Assembly: GCA_964519615.1 (NCBI GenBank)
Contig: CAZFIM010000094.1
Coordinates: 1-8,607 of the forward strand
DNA length: 8,607 bases
Direction of reading: 5' to 3'
Origin: CAZFIM01 sp964519615
Lineage (GTDB): Bacteria; Chloroflexota; Dehalococcoidia; GIF9; UBA5629
Shown here one piece after another: positions 1 to 5,989 of the stretch. Each line of letters opens with the position of its first letter. Position 1 is the stretch's first letter. Below the pieces are notes generated by a model. It was not told the DNA's origin, searched no databases, and worked only from the letters and a program-made list of their open reading frames with translations. A program made the position numbers and the translations under genes.

Positions 1-387
1 ATGCTTAGCGAGGGTTTTACGAAGCTGATCGAGCAGGAACCGCGTGAATTGGTCGTGGGGTTGATTGTGCCTGGTATTATCGGCCGGATCTGGCATCAAT
101 CCAGATGTCTTGATAATATCGATGTTGCAGATGCCCGTGCATATTTTTCCTTCTGCCAACCGGACTACCTTAAAGTGGTGGCGAATATGCTTATTGAAGA
201 TACTCACGAGCCCGGTGTCGTTTTGGTACGCACGGAAAGCCGCACCATGGGATTGAGCGACAAAGCCCGTAAAAATTTTCGGCCTTACTGGGCTATTATC
301 CGTCCGTGGAGCGGCCTTATCCGGCGACTCTGGCTCAAAGCTATCAGGAACGGGCAGAAAGACGCCAGCAGAAAAAAGAGGAGATAG
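1..387 (+). CDS. SRPBCC-like (START/Bet v1-type) protein, probably 5'-truncated by the window edge
   Basis: The 128 visible residues resemble the C-terminal two thirds of small bacterial SRPBCC proteins of unknown function. Support comes from the segment ELVVGLIVPGIIGRIW (about residues 16-31), a central strand with VLVRTESR (about 75-82), and the terminal helix FRPYWAIIRPWSGLIRR (about 93-109), which typically closes this group. The fold is a helix-grip hydrophobic pocket that binds lipid-like ligands, but no ligand can be read here. Family members are usually 170-200 residues, so roughly 50-70 N-terminal residues are probably missing. The ATG at base 1 is then an internal methionine, and no ribosome binding site can be checked. 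The protein ends in a very basic tail (KKRR). It runs convergently towards the exporter gene and is separated from it by a terminator. Fold assignment is moderately sure; function is unknown. Confidence 0.6.
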   Translation: MLSEGFTKLIEQEPRELVVGLIVPGIIGRIWHQSRCLDNIDVADARAYFSFCQPDYLKVVANMLIEDTHEPGVVLVRTESRTMGLSDKARKNFRPYWAIIRPWSGLIRRLWLKAIRNGQKDASRKKRR

Positions 388-442
388 CCAAGAAAGAAAT
401 AGAACAGCCAGCAATGTTTGAGTTATAAAATAAGTGCCGTTT

Positions 443-477
443 AGAGGGTTGGGAGAGTCCCCTAGCCCTCTTTTTTT
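443..477 (+). terminator. Rho-independent terminator after the SRPBCC gene
   Basis: The left arm (443-453) pairs with the right arm (461-471) over 11 positions, including two G-T pairs, around a 7-base loop, and a run of T covers 471-477. It lies 55 bases after the SRPBCC stop codon and serves + strand transcription. On the minus strand the stem is not followed by a T run, so it is at best a weak stop for the convergent exporter operon. Confidence 0.8.
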
Positions 478-485
478 GCCTATAT

Positions 486-1217
486 CTATCCCAAAATACC
501 GCTTCCCAAAGCCAATGCTGTTCCAAAAAGCATTACTGAAACCAGTATATGGATAACGCTCATCTTTACCTTTTTCAACCACTGATTGGCGATAAAAGCA
601 CCTGAGAATGCTGAAAGAGTGGCTGCTATCAAAAGAACGATATTGTTATTGGTCTCTAGTTGGGAAAAGGAAGTGATGTAAATAGGTATTCGCACCATGT
701 CAACCAAACAGGCAATCACTACGCCACTGGCAATGAAGCCCTGCGTGGTTAGCTCGCACTTAATCAGGAAGGCGGTTCTTAAAGCGCCCTGCTGTCCGGA
801 TAGGCCGCCAAAGAAACCGCTTAGCGCTCCTCCTAGAGGTAGATACTTTCGGGTAAAAGATATTCTCTCCAGCTTTGGGACGATTTCCCACAGGGCAAAG
901 AAAATCATTAATATAGCTACCGTTAAATTCATGGGCATAATTTGAAAATTGTGATTCAGAAGTTGATAAGCGACCAACGGTTTTATATTAGATAGCCAGG
1001 AGAGTGCCTGTGCTCCGAGATAGGATGCAGGTATCGCCAATATCCCAAAACGAAGGATAACATTTCTGTCGGCATGTTTGAACAAGAGAGTCAGCTTAAA
1101 GAGATTATTTAGAAAGTGGACTATAGCAGTTAAAGCTATTGCTATAGGAAGCGGGAAAAATATGGCAAAAGCGGGAAGCAAAATTATTCCAAGCCCAAAT
1201 CCAGAGAAGAGGGTCAT
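486..1217 (-). CDS. TauE/SafE-family membrane protein (putative anion/sulfite exporter)
   Basis: This is a polytopic membrane protein, 243 residues from the first ATG. It carries the TauE/SafE hallmarks: SGFGLGIILLP near the N terminus, the TAIVHFLNNLFK segment, and the mid-protein repeat motif GGLSGQQGALRTAFL (about residues 137-151). The family (PF01925) moves small anions such as sulfite, sulfoacetate or other organosulfur compounds across the cytoplasmic membrane. The ATG at 1217 falls inside the first membrane segment. The frame stays open upstream to 1268 and encodes IEYVIVCSVAFLASA, which completes that segment, yet it has no ATG, GTG or TTG. The true start may be ATA at 1262 (GGTGA six bases before) or ATT at 1268. 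The gene follows the DUF364 gene by about 20-70 bases and is the last of the locus. Substrate cannot be inferred; the neighbouring transporter suggests an anion. Confidence 0.85.
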   Translation of the reverse strand: MTLFSGFGLGIILLPAFAIFFPLPIAIALTAIVHFLNNLFKLTLLFKHADRNVILRFGILAIPASYLGAQALSWLSNIKPLVAYQLLNHNFQIMPMNLTVAILMIFFALWEIVPKLERISFTRKYLPLGGALSGFFGGLSGQQGALRTAFLIKCELTTQGFIASGVVIACLVDMVRIPIYITSFSQLETNNNIVLLIAATLSAFSGAFIANQWLKKVKMSVIHILVSVMLFGTALALGSGILG

Positions 1218-1288
1218 CGCTGAAGCTAAAAAGGCAACGGAGCAAACAATAACGTATTCTATAGCAATTCACCAGCCTAACAAAACTA

Positions 1289-2017
1289 CTATTTCGCGCA
1301 GCAACAATAGTTTTCCAAACCCAATACTTCAGCCGCTCCCGATATTGTCACTCCATAAAAGATGACTGGCTTGTTAATCATGAAATCATTAATAGTCTCA
1401 TTGACAATGGTACTCCCTGTCACCAGAGCAATATCACACCAGTCTAAATGCTCCCGAGTCTTTTGTGGACTCTGGATAACCACACCAAATTTCTCCGAAT
1501 TGATATTGGCATAGTCCATATCCGTAACTTTGATTTCGAAGCTCTTAGACAGAGATTCGACCATCCGTGGCTGTAAACCCACAATGGCTATTCTGGGATG
1601 ACCGTATTTTTTCATTATGTATTCCGCTAGTTTTGAACTGCATTCTCTGGGTTCATCATCTTTGCAGTGCATGGTTTTATCAATCAGGCCAAGATAACAT
1701 ATTAGGGCATTTAAGCTGGATATGAAAATAGCCCGGCGGAAATTATTTTTTAGTTCCATTTGAGCAATGTCAATCAATTTGCTGCTATAGTTGCCATACA
1801 TATCTGTGTAAGCTTGTCCGCAAGTACCCCTGAATTAAGCTTGCATCATCCGTTCACGGCCCGTAATCAAGGGGTAGTCCTTGTCCTCCGGATTTCCAAT
1901 AGCCTCATCAGGCGAAAGGGGTCTGGCCTTAATAATAACCTCGCCTGATTCCAGATGATTGTCCTGAATTAAGTCCTTCATTGTCTTCTTCAATGAGTCG
2001 TAAACAGTCACAAGCAT
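1289..2017 (-). pseudogene. DUF4213/DUF364 protein (putative heavy-metal chelation family) interrupted by an in-frame TAA
   Basis: The two halves read in one frame, 60 codons (2017-1838) and 181 codons (1834-1292), separated only by TAA at 1835-1837. The N-terminal half matches the DUF4213 domain (PLITGRERMMQA, then FRGTCGQAYTD). The C-terminal part matches DUF364 (PF04016): RIAIVGLQPRM, ALVTGSTIVNETI and KPVIFYGVTISGAAEVLGL. Total length of about 242 residues is normal for the family. A Desulfitobacterium hafniense member has a known structure, with an enolase N-terminal-like domain joined to a Rossmann-like domain and a proposed role in metal chelation. The stop sits where relatives commonly have an acidic residue, so a GAA-to-TAA change would explain it. 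The ATG at 1801 has no ribosome binding site. The 5' end has AAGGAGG two bases before the ATG and eight bases before a GTG at codon 3 (2011), so the GTG may be the real start. A sequencing error is possible. Confidence 0.8.
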
Positions 2018-2077
2018 GACCTCCTTCTAGCTGTACGGAAAACATAATAAATTCATTGTTAACCCAAACCAAACAGC

Positions 2078-3181
2078 TTACACGCAATCTCCCAGATATT
2101 GGCAGACGCTAGCTTTATCAGTTGACGCATTCTTGTTTTCATACACTCTGATTCTTCTCATCCTCAAGATAACATGAACCTCTTTCCCTATCTCCAGGTC
2201 CATTTCTTCAAAAATATGATATGGTGTTTCGGCCACCAGTTTATTTTTACTCGCTTCAAGGTAAATCCTCACCGTATCAGTGCGATTAATGATGTCGGTA
2301 ACTGTAGCAATGAAACCGTTTACCCCTGGTCCGCGGGGTTTACTTTCGGAAATGTATATATGGCGGGGCAGAATGGCTATTTTATGAATGATGTTGCCGT
2401 CATGGGCAACGAATAATCTCAATCCTCCGCAACTGACTTCCATTACCCCCTGCTCCGTGCTTTTACAGTAATCGCAGTCCAGGATATTGGGCGCTCCAAT
2501 GAAATCAGAAACCCTGTTATTACAGGGGAAAAACACCAGCTTTTCCGGATCATCTACCTGCTCGATCTTACCATCTAATATAATGGCCATTCTATCGGCT
2601 AAATTGACAGCTTCCATCAGGTTATGGGTAACGTAGACGACCGTAATTCCCAGCCGGCGCTGAATCTGTTTCAGCTCGGTTCTCAAATACTTGGTGGTCT
2701 GGGCGTCCAGACTGGACAGCGGTTCATCCAGGAGCAATACTTCAGGCGATGCCGCCAGAGCTCTGGCCAGTGCTACTCGCTGTTTTTCTCCTCCGCTGAT
2801 ATAGGCGGGATACCGGGACACCAGGTGTTTGATATTCACCAGTTCAACTAATTCGCTTACCCTTTTCTGTATCTTCTCCTGCGGCCATTTTTGGACTTTC
2901 AGACTATAGGCAATATTAGCAGCGACATCAAGATGCGGAAATAGTGCCAGGTTCTGGAACAGATAACCGACCCCTCTTTTATTTGCCGACATCCGATCTA
3001 CTGAAGCCTTATCGAACAGCACACTTCCCTGATATTCGACATGACCGGCGATAACGTTAAGCAACGTGGTCTTCCCTGAGCCGTTAGGCCCCAGGAGAAC
3101 CAGAAACTCTTTATCGTTTATCCTCAGGTCCACGCTACGGCAGGCGTAGTTTCTAACATTGCTAAGGGTTATGGATGGCAT
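2078..3181 (-). CDS. ABC transporter ATP-binding protein with C-terminal TOBE-like region (ModC/CysA/WtpC type)
   Basis: This 367-residue cytoplasmic ATPase would power the adjacent permease. All motifs are intact: Walker A GPNGSGKT (31-38), Q-loop FQNLALFP (Gln76), signature SGGEKQ (129-134), Walker B LLLDEP with Asp152 and Glu153, D-loop SSLDA, and switch His186 in YVTHNLMEA. After FIGAPNIL (about 225) comes a 130-residue tail with ILPRHIYI, GVNGFIATVTDII and a final beta segment. This resembles the TOBE regions of molybdate, tungstate, sulfate and polyamine importers. ATPases of NitT/TauT systems usually lack this tail, so its pairing with a SsuC-like permease is unusual. The start has GGAGG four bases before the ATG and lies 20 bases inside the permease gene, which suggests translational coupling. 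A role in oxyanion import is an inference. Confidence 0.92.
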   Translation of the reverse strand: MPSITLSNVRNYACRSVDLRINDKEFLVLLGPNGSGKTTLLNVIAGHVEYQGSVLFDKASVDRMSANKRGVGYLFQNLALFPHLDVAANIAYSLKVQKWPQEKIQKRVSELVELVNIKHLVSRYPAYISGGEKQRVALARALAASPEVLLLDEPLSSLDAQTTKYLRTELKQIQRRLGITVVYVTHNLMEAVNLADRMAIILDGKIEQVDDPEKLVFFPCNNRVSDFIGAPNILDCDYCKSTEQGVMEVSCGGLRLFVAHDGNIIHKIAILPRHIYISESKPRGPGVNGFIATVTDIINRTDTVRIYLEASKNKLVAETPYHIFEEMDLEIGKEVHVILRMRRIRVYENKNASTDKASVCQYLGDCV

Positions 3182-3944
3182 GTTGCCTCCAGCTTTTCGT
3201 TATTCTTTTTTCCAGATAGGCGAAAAAATTCTCGAAAATCAGGCACATTATCGCCAGGACAATGAGACATACGATGATAATATCGATTCGTACCAAGCTT
3301 TGCGCCCTCATCAGTAAAGCCCCGATGCCGGTCGGGATCGCCACCATCTCCGCGGCAATTATTGTCCTCCAGGCCATGCCTGCCTCCAATCTCAGGCCGG
3401 TGAAGATGTTGGGCAGGGCCAGCGGCAAAACCACCGTGGTCAGTACCTTCATGTCCGAGGCTCCCAGGCTTCTGGCTGCCTTGACATAGTCCCTGTCCAC
3501 GTTTTTAATGCCGGTAACCGTGTTATACAAGACAGGGAAGAAAGAGCAGATGAATATCAAAGTAATCGGGAGCATTTCATTGATGCCTATCCATATCATC
3601 AACAGCGGGATCCAGCCGAGGGTGGGAATGGGATAGAAAAGACTGATAAGAGGGTTTAAAGCCCTGTCGGCGATTTTGTTCCATCCCATCACCGTGCCGA
3701 CGACAATGCCGGCGATTGAGCCGGTGAACAACCCGATCAATACCCTGATAAGGCTGCTGAGGAAATTCTCGCCGAGCACTCCGCTAGCGATTAATTGATA
3801 GAATTCCGCTACCACTTTAGAAAAAGGAGGCAGCAGAAAATTACCCGGCAATACATTCAACCGGGCTACCAGTTCCCAGAAGGCCAGAAAAATGAGTACC
3901 GGGACGAGTCCCCATCCCGGTCTCAGTCGCTTGAATATCACCAT
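3162..3944 (-). CDS. ABC transporter permease, NitT/TauT/SsuC type
   Basis: This 260-residue integral membrane protein has about six transmembrane helices and the BPD_transp_1 fold. The EAA loop that contacts the ATPase is clear at about residues 152-178 (KAARSLGASDMK, then VVLPLALPNIF). The segment PIPTLGWIPLLMIWIGI (about 105-121) and the LRLEAGMAWRTIIAAEM stretch are typical of permeases for nitrate, taurine, alkanesulfonate, thiamine precursors and similar solutes. Its ATG overlaps the stop of the binding-protein gene in a TAATG junction, and the only purine-rich sequence before it (GAGG) is 11 bases away, so it is probably translated by coupling. A single permease gene implies a homodimer. 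Substrate is not readable from the sequence. Confidence 0.92.
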   Translation of the reverse strand: MVIFKRLRPGWGLVPVLIFLAFWELVARLNVLPGNFLLPPFSKVVAEFYQLIASGVLGENFLSSLIRVLIGLFTGSIAGIVVGTVMGWNKIADRALNPLISLFYPIPTLGWIPLLMIWIGINEMLPITLIFICSFFPVLYNTVTGIKNVDRDYVKAARSLGASDMKVLTTVVLPLALPNIFTGLRLEAGMAWRTIIAAEMVAIPTGIGALLMRAQSLVRIDIIIVCLIVLAIMCLIFENFFAYLEKRITKSWRQHAIHNP

Positions 3945-4957
3945 TACTTGAGAAACCTCAAATCAAGAATATCCTCAGCCGGAAAACTGCTCTTGATGCT
4001 ACCCAGTTTCACCAGATAGTCTATATTTTCTTGTACTATACTGGGATCAATATCAGTGGTGCAAATCATCTTGGTAGTGAGAGACATAAGTATTGCTTCA
4101 GGAGTAATCTCCAGTTGATCGGTTTTATCCCCAATATCGATGGGCATAATTTCTCTTCCTACAAGTGATAACTCTCCTGCAACAATTTCGGCTGCCTCCT
4201 CTGGATGGTCGAGGATATATTGTATACCTCGCTCAGTTATTTTCACCAGCTTTTCAACTATCTCCGGATGGTTATTGAGCAGGTCTTCGGTTACTACCAG
4301 AACACTACCTTGCATCTCCGGCCAAAGGTCCTCGGCAGTCAGGAGTTCTTTAAAGCCTAATGCTTCTCCCATCGTTGGATATTGCTCACAGCAAAAACCT
4401 GCATCAAGTTGCCCCATATTCAGCGCCATAAGCACGTCGGAAGGGGACATTCGCCGAACACTGCTTAATATTTTTTCTTCATCGAGATTATATTCTTCTA
4501 TCATTTTATGCAAAAGCGGATCATTGGGACTGCCCTCTCTGGGACATCCAATTCGAATACCAGGGTTCTCCAGGTCCTTGACCGTTTTTATCTTGGCAGG
4601 ATCAACCAGTAGGCCATAACCGTACTTATGCGTCCCGGCAACCACCTTTATCGGCACTGCGGCATTGGCATAAGCGCATATTGCCGGTGTAAGGCAAATA
4701 TAGGCCGCATTGATTTCACCTTTGCTTAGAGCAGCAGCCATAGCCATACCGGTCATATAGTTATCAAAAGCCGTAACATTCAGCCCTTCAGCTTCAAACC
4801 AGCCTTGACTTCTGGCTATGTGGGCACTGGCAGCATGGTCGACAAACTCCACAGCAAGATGGACCGGGTAAGCCGATGTTTTTTCACTGGATGAACAGCC
4901 TCCAAACAGTGGAAGAATCAGCATCAAGGATACCACCACGATTAATAGTTTTTTCAT
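3944..4957 (-). CDS. ABC transporter substrate-binding lipoprotein, NMT1/SsuA-like (NitT/TauT family)
   Basis: From the ATG at 4957 the product has 337 residues. A lipoprotein signal covers residues 1-20 (MKKLLIVVVS..., LPLFGG), followed by Cys21. It would be anchored outside the cytoplasmic membrane and deliver substrate to the permease. The two-lobe periplasmic-binding fold shows in HIARSQGWFEAEGLNV (first lobe), AAALSKGEINAAYI, the VKDLENPGIRIGCP hinge region and VLMALNMGQLDAGFC. ENPGIRIG and NNHPEIVEKLVK are typical of NMT1/SsuA/NrtA-like proteins. Six extra cysteines occur (about residues 88, 94, 138, 189, 190, 299), which is high for this group. The start was chosen for the signal peptide and the AAAGGA six bases upstream. 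A second in-frame ATG at 5029 with a better ribosome binding site would add 24 residues. The gene is downstream of a promoter and a ModE-like operator. Substrate is unknown. Confidence 0.88.
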   Translation of the reverse strand: MKKLLIVVVSLMLILPLFGGCSSSEKTSAYPVHLAVEFVDHAASAHIARSQGWFEAEGLNVTAFDNYMTGMAMAAALSKGEINAAYICLTPAICAYANAAVPIKVVAGTHKYGYGLLVDPAKIKTVKDLENPGIRIGCPREGSPNDPLLHKMIEEYNLDEEKILSSVRRMSPSDVLMALNMGQLDAGFCCEQYPTMGEALGFKELLTAEDLWPEMQGSVLVVTEDLLNNHPEIVEKLVKITERGIQYILDHPEEAAEIVAGELSLVGREIMPIDIGDKTDQLEITPEAILMSLTTKMICTTDIDPSIVQENIDYLVKLGSIKSSFPAEDILDLRFLK

Positions 4958-5026
4958 AAAAATTCCTTTCTTCATTAGTTTTCTTATTTCCCAAAAGGGC
5001 ATATTGGAAAAGAACACTTTTCGCAG

Positions 5027-5040
5027 CATTGGGCACCTCC
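5027..5040 (-). promoter_or_regulatory. Strong Shine-Dalgarno and upstream in-frame ATG before the binding-protein gene
   Basis: GGAGG (minus strand, 5040-5036) stands six bases before an ATG (5029-5027) that reads in frame into the binding-protein gene 24 codons later. Use of it would lengthen the n-region of the signal peptide to about 29 residues, which is unusual for a lipoprotein. The downstream ATG at 4957 also has a Shine-Dalgarno (AAAGGA), so two initiation sites may exist. Confidence 0.6.
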
Positions 5041-5082
5041 ATTGTTCAGTGATAAACCACAGTTCCCTAGGCTTTTTCAATT

Positions 5083-5104
5083 GTTATATCATTTACGATA
5101 TAGC
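5083..5104. promoter_or_regulatory. ModE-like operator at the transporter promoter
   Basis: This is a 22-bp dyad reading GCTATAT-N8-ATATAAC on the minus strand. Half-sites, spacing and AT-rich inner steps match the E. coli modA operator as recalled (GTTATAT-N8-ACATAAC). It overlaps the -10 and spacer of the transporter promoter, so binding would block transcription. A near-identical dyad is found before the regulator gene (5588-5609), which supports a real site. Confidence 0.75.
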
Positions 5105-5113
5105 TCTTGGCAA
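5085..5113 (-). promoter_or_regulatory. Sigma70-type promoter of the transporter operon
   Basis: On the minus strand TTGCCA (5113-5108) is followed after 17 bases by GATATA (5090-5085), with a TG just before it. Transcription would begin near 5078, leaving a leader of about 120 bases to the ATG at 4957 or about 49 bases to the one at 5029. The -35 begins five bases after the regulator stop codon, so the transporter has its own promoter and may also receive read-through. Confidence 0.6.
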
Positions 5114-5118
5114 AAAAA

Positions 5119-5502
5119 TTATACAGGTTTATGCAAGAACTCCAAAAATCTTGTGCGCAATTCCTTGTATTCCCTGAGAGCTTTCCGCCCTTCTTCAGTT
5201 AATCTTGCATGACGGCCGCCGGGGCCTCCAGTAACATTTTCGACCAGCGGGGCTGGAGCCAACCGGTTCATGGAATCTACCCATAGCCAGGCATTACGAT
5301 AACCAAGTTTCATAGTACGAGCTGCCTCCGCTATCGAGCCGAGTTCATCAATTTTTTCCAGTAGTCTAATTCTTCCCAATCCCATGAATAGCTCGCCATT
5401 CTTCTCCAGCCATATCCTGCCCCCAATAGTGAAACCTGAATGGGTACGAGTCGAGAAACGAGGACGACGCTTTTTAGGTTTGAACTTGCATGGTTCAGTC
5501 AT
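5119..5502 (-). CDS. ModE-like winged helix-turn-helix transcriptional regulator without a ligand-binding domain
   Basis: This 127-residue protein is built almost wholly from the DNA-binding domain of ModE (a LysR-type winged helix). After a basic N-terminal arm (KKRRPRFSTRT) come WLEKNGELFMGLGRIRLLEKI, the recognition region ELGSIAEAARTMKLGYRNAWLWVDSMN (split around residues 53-79), and the wing with TGGPGGRHARLTEEG (91-105). The order LGxGRxxLLExIDExGSIxxAARxMxxxYRxAW is diagnostic of the family. E. coli ModE carries two C-terminal molybdate-binding TOBE/Mop domains; here the protein ends soon after the wing, so it cannot sense molybdate in the classical way. It probably represses the transporter operon that follows and its own gene, because ModE-like dyads lie on both promoters. 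The start ATG is preceded by GGGGA seven bases upstream, a moderate site. Confidence 0.88.
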   Translation of the reverse strand: MTEPCKFKPKKRRPRFSTRTHSGFTIGGRIWLEKNGELFMGLGRIRLLEKIDELGSIAEAARTMKLGYRNAWLWVDSMNRLAPAPLVENVTGGPGGRHARLTEEGRKALREYKELRTRFLEFLHKPV

Positions 5503-5587
5503 TTTCGTTTCCCCAACGCAGGAAGAGGTGCTCGCCGTCGCTTAACATTTGTGCATATGTTGATAAGACCTCTCCCGACAACTAGGT

Positions 5588-5609
5588 GCTATATTACAAC
5601 CGATATAAC
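5588..5609. promoter_or_regulatory. ModE-like operator at the regulator's own promoter
   Basis: The + strand reads GCTATAT-N8-ATATAAC, the same half-sites and spacing as the dyad at 5083-5104, while the eight spacer bases differ. It covers the -10 element and most of the spacer of the regulator's promoter, the expected arrangement for autorepression. Confidence 0.75.
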
Positions 5610-5620
5610 ACTGATGTCAA
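5591..5620 (-). promoter_or_regulatory. Sigma70-type promoter of the ModE-like regulator gene
   Basis: On the minus strand a perfect TTGACA (5620-5615) is followed after 18 bases by TAATAT (5596-5591). Transcription would start near 5584 and give a leader of about 80 bases before the ATG at 5502. The operator at 5588-5609 lies between and over these elements. Confidence 0.7.
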
Positions 5621-5655
5621 GAAATCATTAGGTTTATATCTGAACCAGGTGACCT

Positions 5656-5868
5656 TCAGTTGTGTGAAACGAGCAGTTGCTGAAGCGCTGGAATAAGTGG
5701 CCTTTTGTAAAACACGAGTTCGGAATGTATCATGAGTGGCTGACCAGAAAGGTAATATCATCACCATAAGATAGCTTCGACTTCCGCCAAGAGGGCTAAT
5801 TTCCTGTTTTTCGCTTGTAAAAAAGGTGATTTTGTTACATCAAGTGACATAGCACAGGATACAATCAC
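5656..5868 (-). pseudogene. Decayed 3' end of an unknown gene (left repeat copy)
   Basis: Minus-strand codons 5757-5656 encode a tail, YYLSGQPLMIHSELVF then YKRPLIPALQQLLVS, ending in TGA. The same tail recurs at 8339-8440 with synonymous or conservative changes (Ile/Val, Arg/Lys, Gln and Leu codon swaps), which suggests it was once coding. The same frame continues upstream from 5868 as MSLDVTKSPFLQAKNRKLA and LLAEVEAILW, but is cut by two adjacent TGA codons (5763-5758) and closed by a third at 5871-5869. The pattern LxxxKxxLxPALQxLL loosely recalls LysR-type regulator C termini, but I do not recognise the family. Within the roughly 370 bases between the regulator promoter and the MFS gene, I see nothing else convincing. 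Confidence 0.45.
5662..5742. repeat. Direct repeat, left copy
   Basis: It aligns without gaps to 8348-8428, with about 14-16 mismatches in 81 positions; 5710-5742 is identical to 8396-8428 over 33 bases. Both copies have the same orientation and bracket the MFS/cyclase-fold gene pair. Confidence 0.85.
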
Positions 5869-5989
5869 TCATCTTGTGACATCCATAGATGGTATTACAC
5901 AATTTGCAACCAAAACTTCCGAATTAGCTTTCGGTTTATCGCCAATATATGAACCTTCTTTTTCTAAATCCAAGTTGAGTATTTAAGCG

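Noticed and set aside
4140..4619. A + strand frame of 159 codons, and other long + strand frames inside the minus-strand genes.
   Set aside because: They lie wholly inside well-supported minus-strand genes, are serine/proline-rich or basic in composition as antisense shadows are, and match no family.
4900..5042. A minus-strand frame from ATG at 5042 (MEVPNAAKSVLF...) overlapping the start of the binding-protein gene.
   Set aside because: It lacks a ribosome binding site before its ATG, is out of frame with the binding protein, and is compositionally a shadow of the signal peptide region.
4958..5080. Possible molybdenum-cofactor-type or other riboswitch in the transporter leader.
   Set aside because: The leader is only about 120 bases, is partly occupied by an in-frame start, and I could not draw a stable multi-stem structure or recognise a conserved riboswitch core.
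5106..5118. A T run on the minus strand (TTTTTTTGCC) just after the regulator stop, as a possible terminator.
   Set aside because: No hairpin precedes it, and the following bases form the -35 region of the transporter promoter.
5756..5986. A + strand frame open for about 76 codons with FVTSSDIAQDTITHLV and FATKTSELAFGL.
   Set aside because: It has no ATG and no ribosome binding site, its sequence fits no family I know, and the opposite strand there shows the homologous gene tail. Probably chance.
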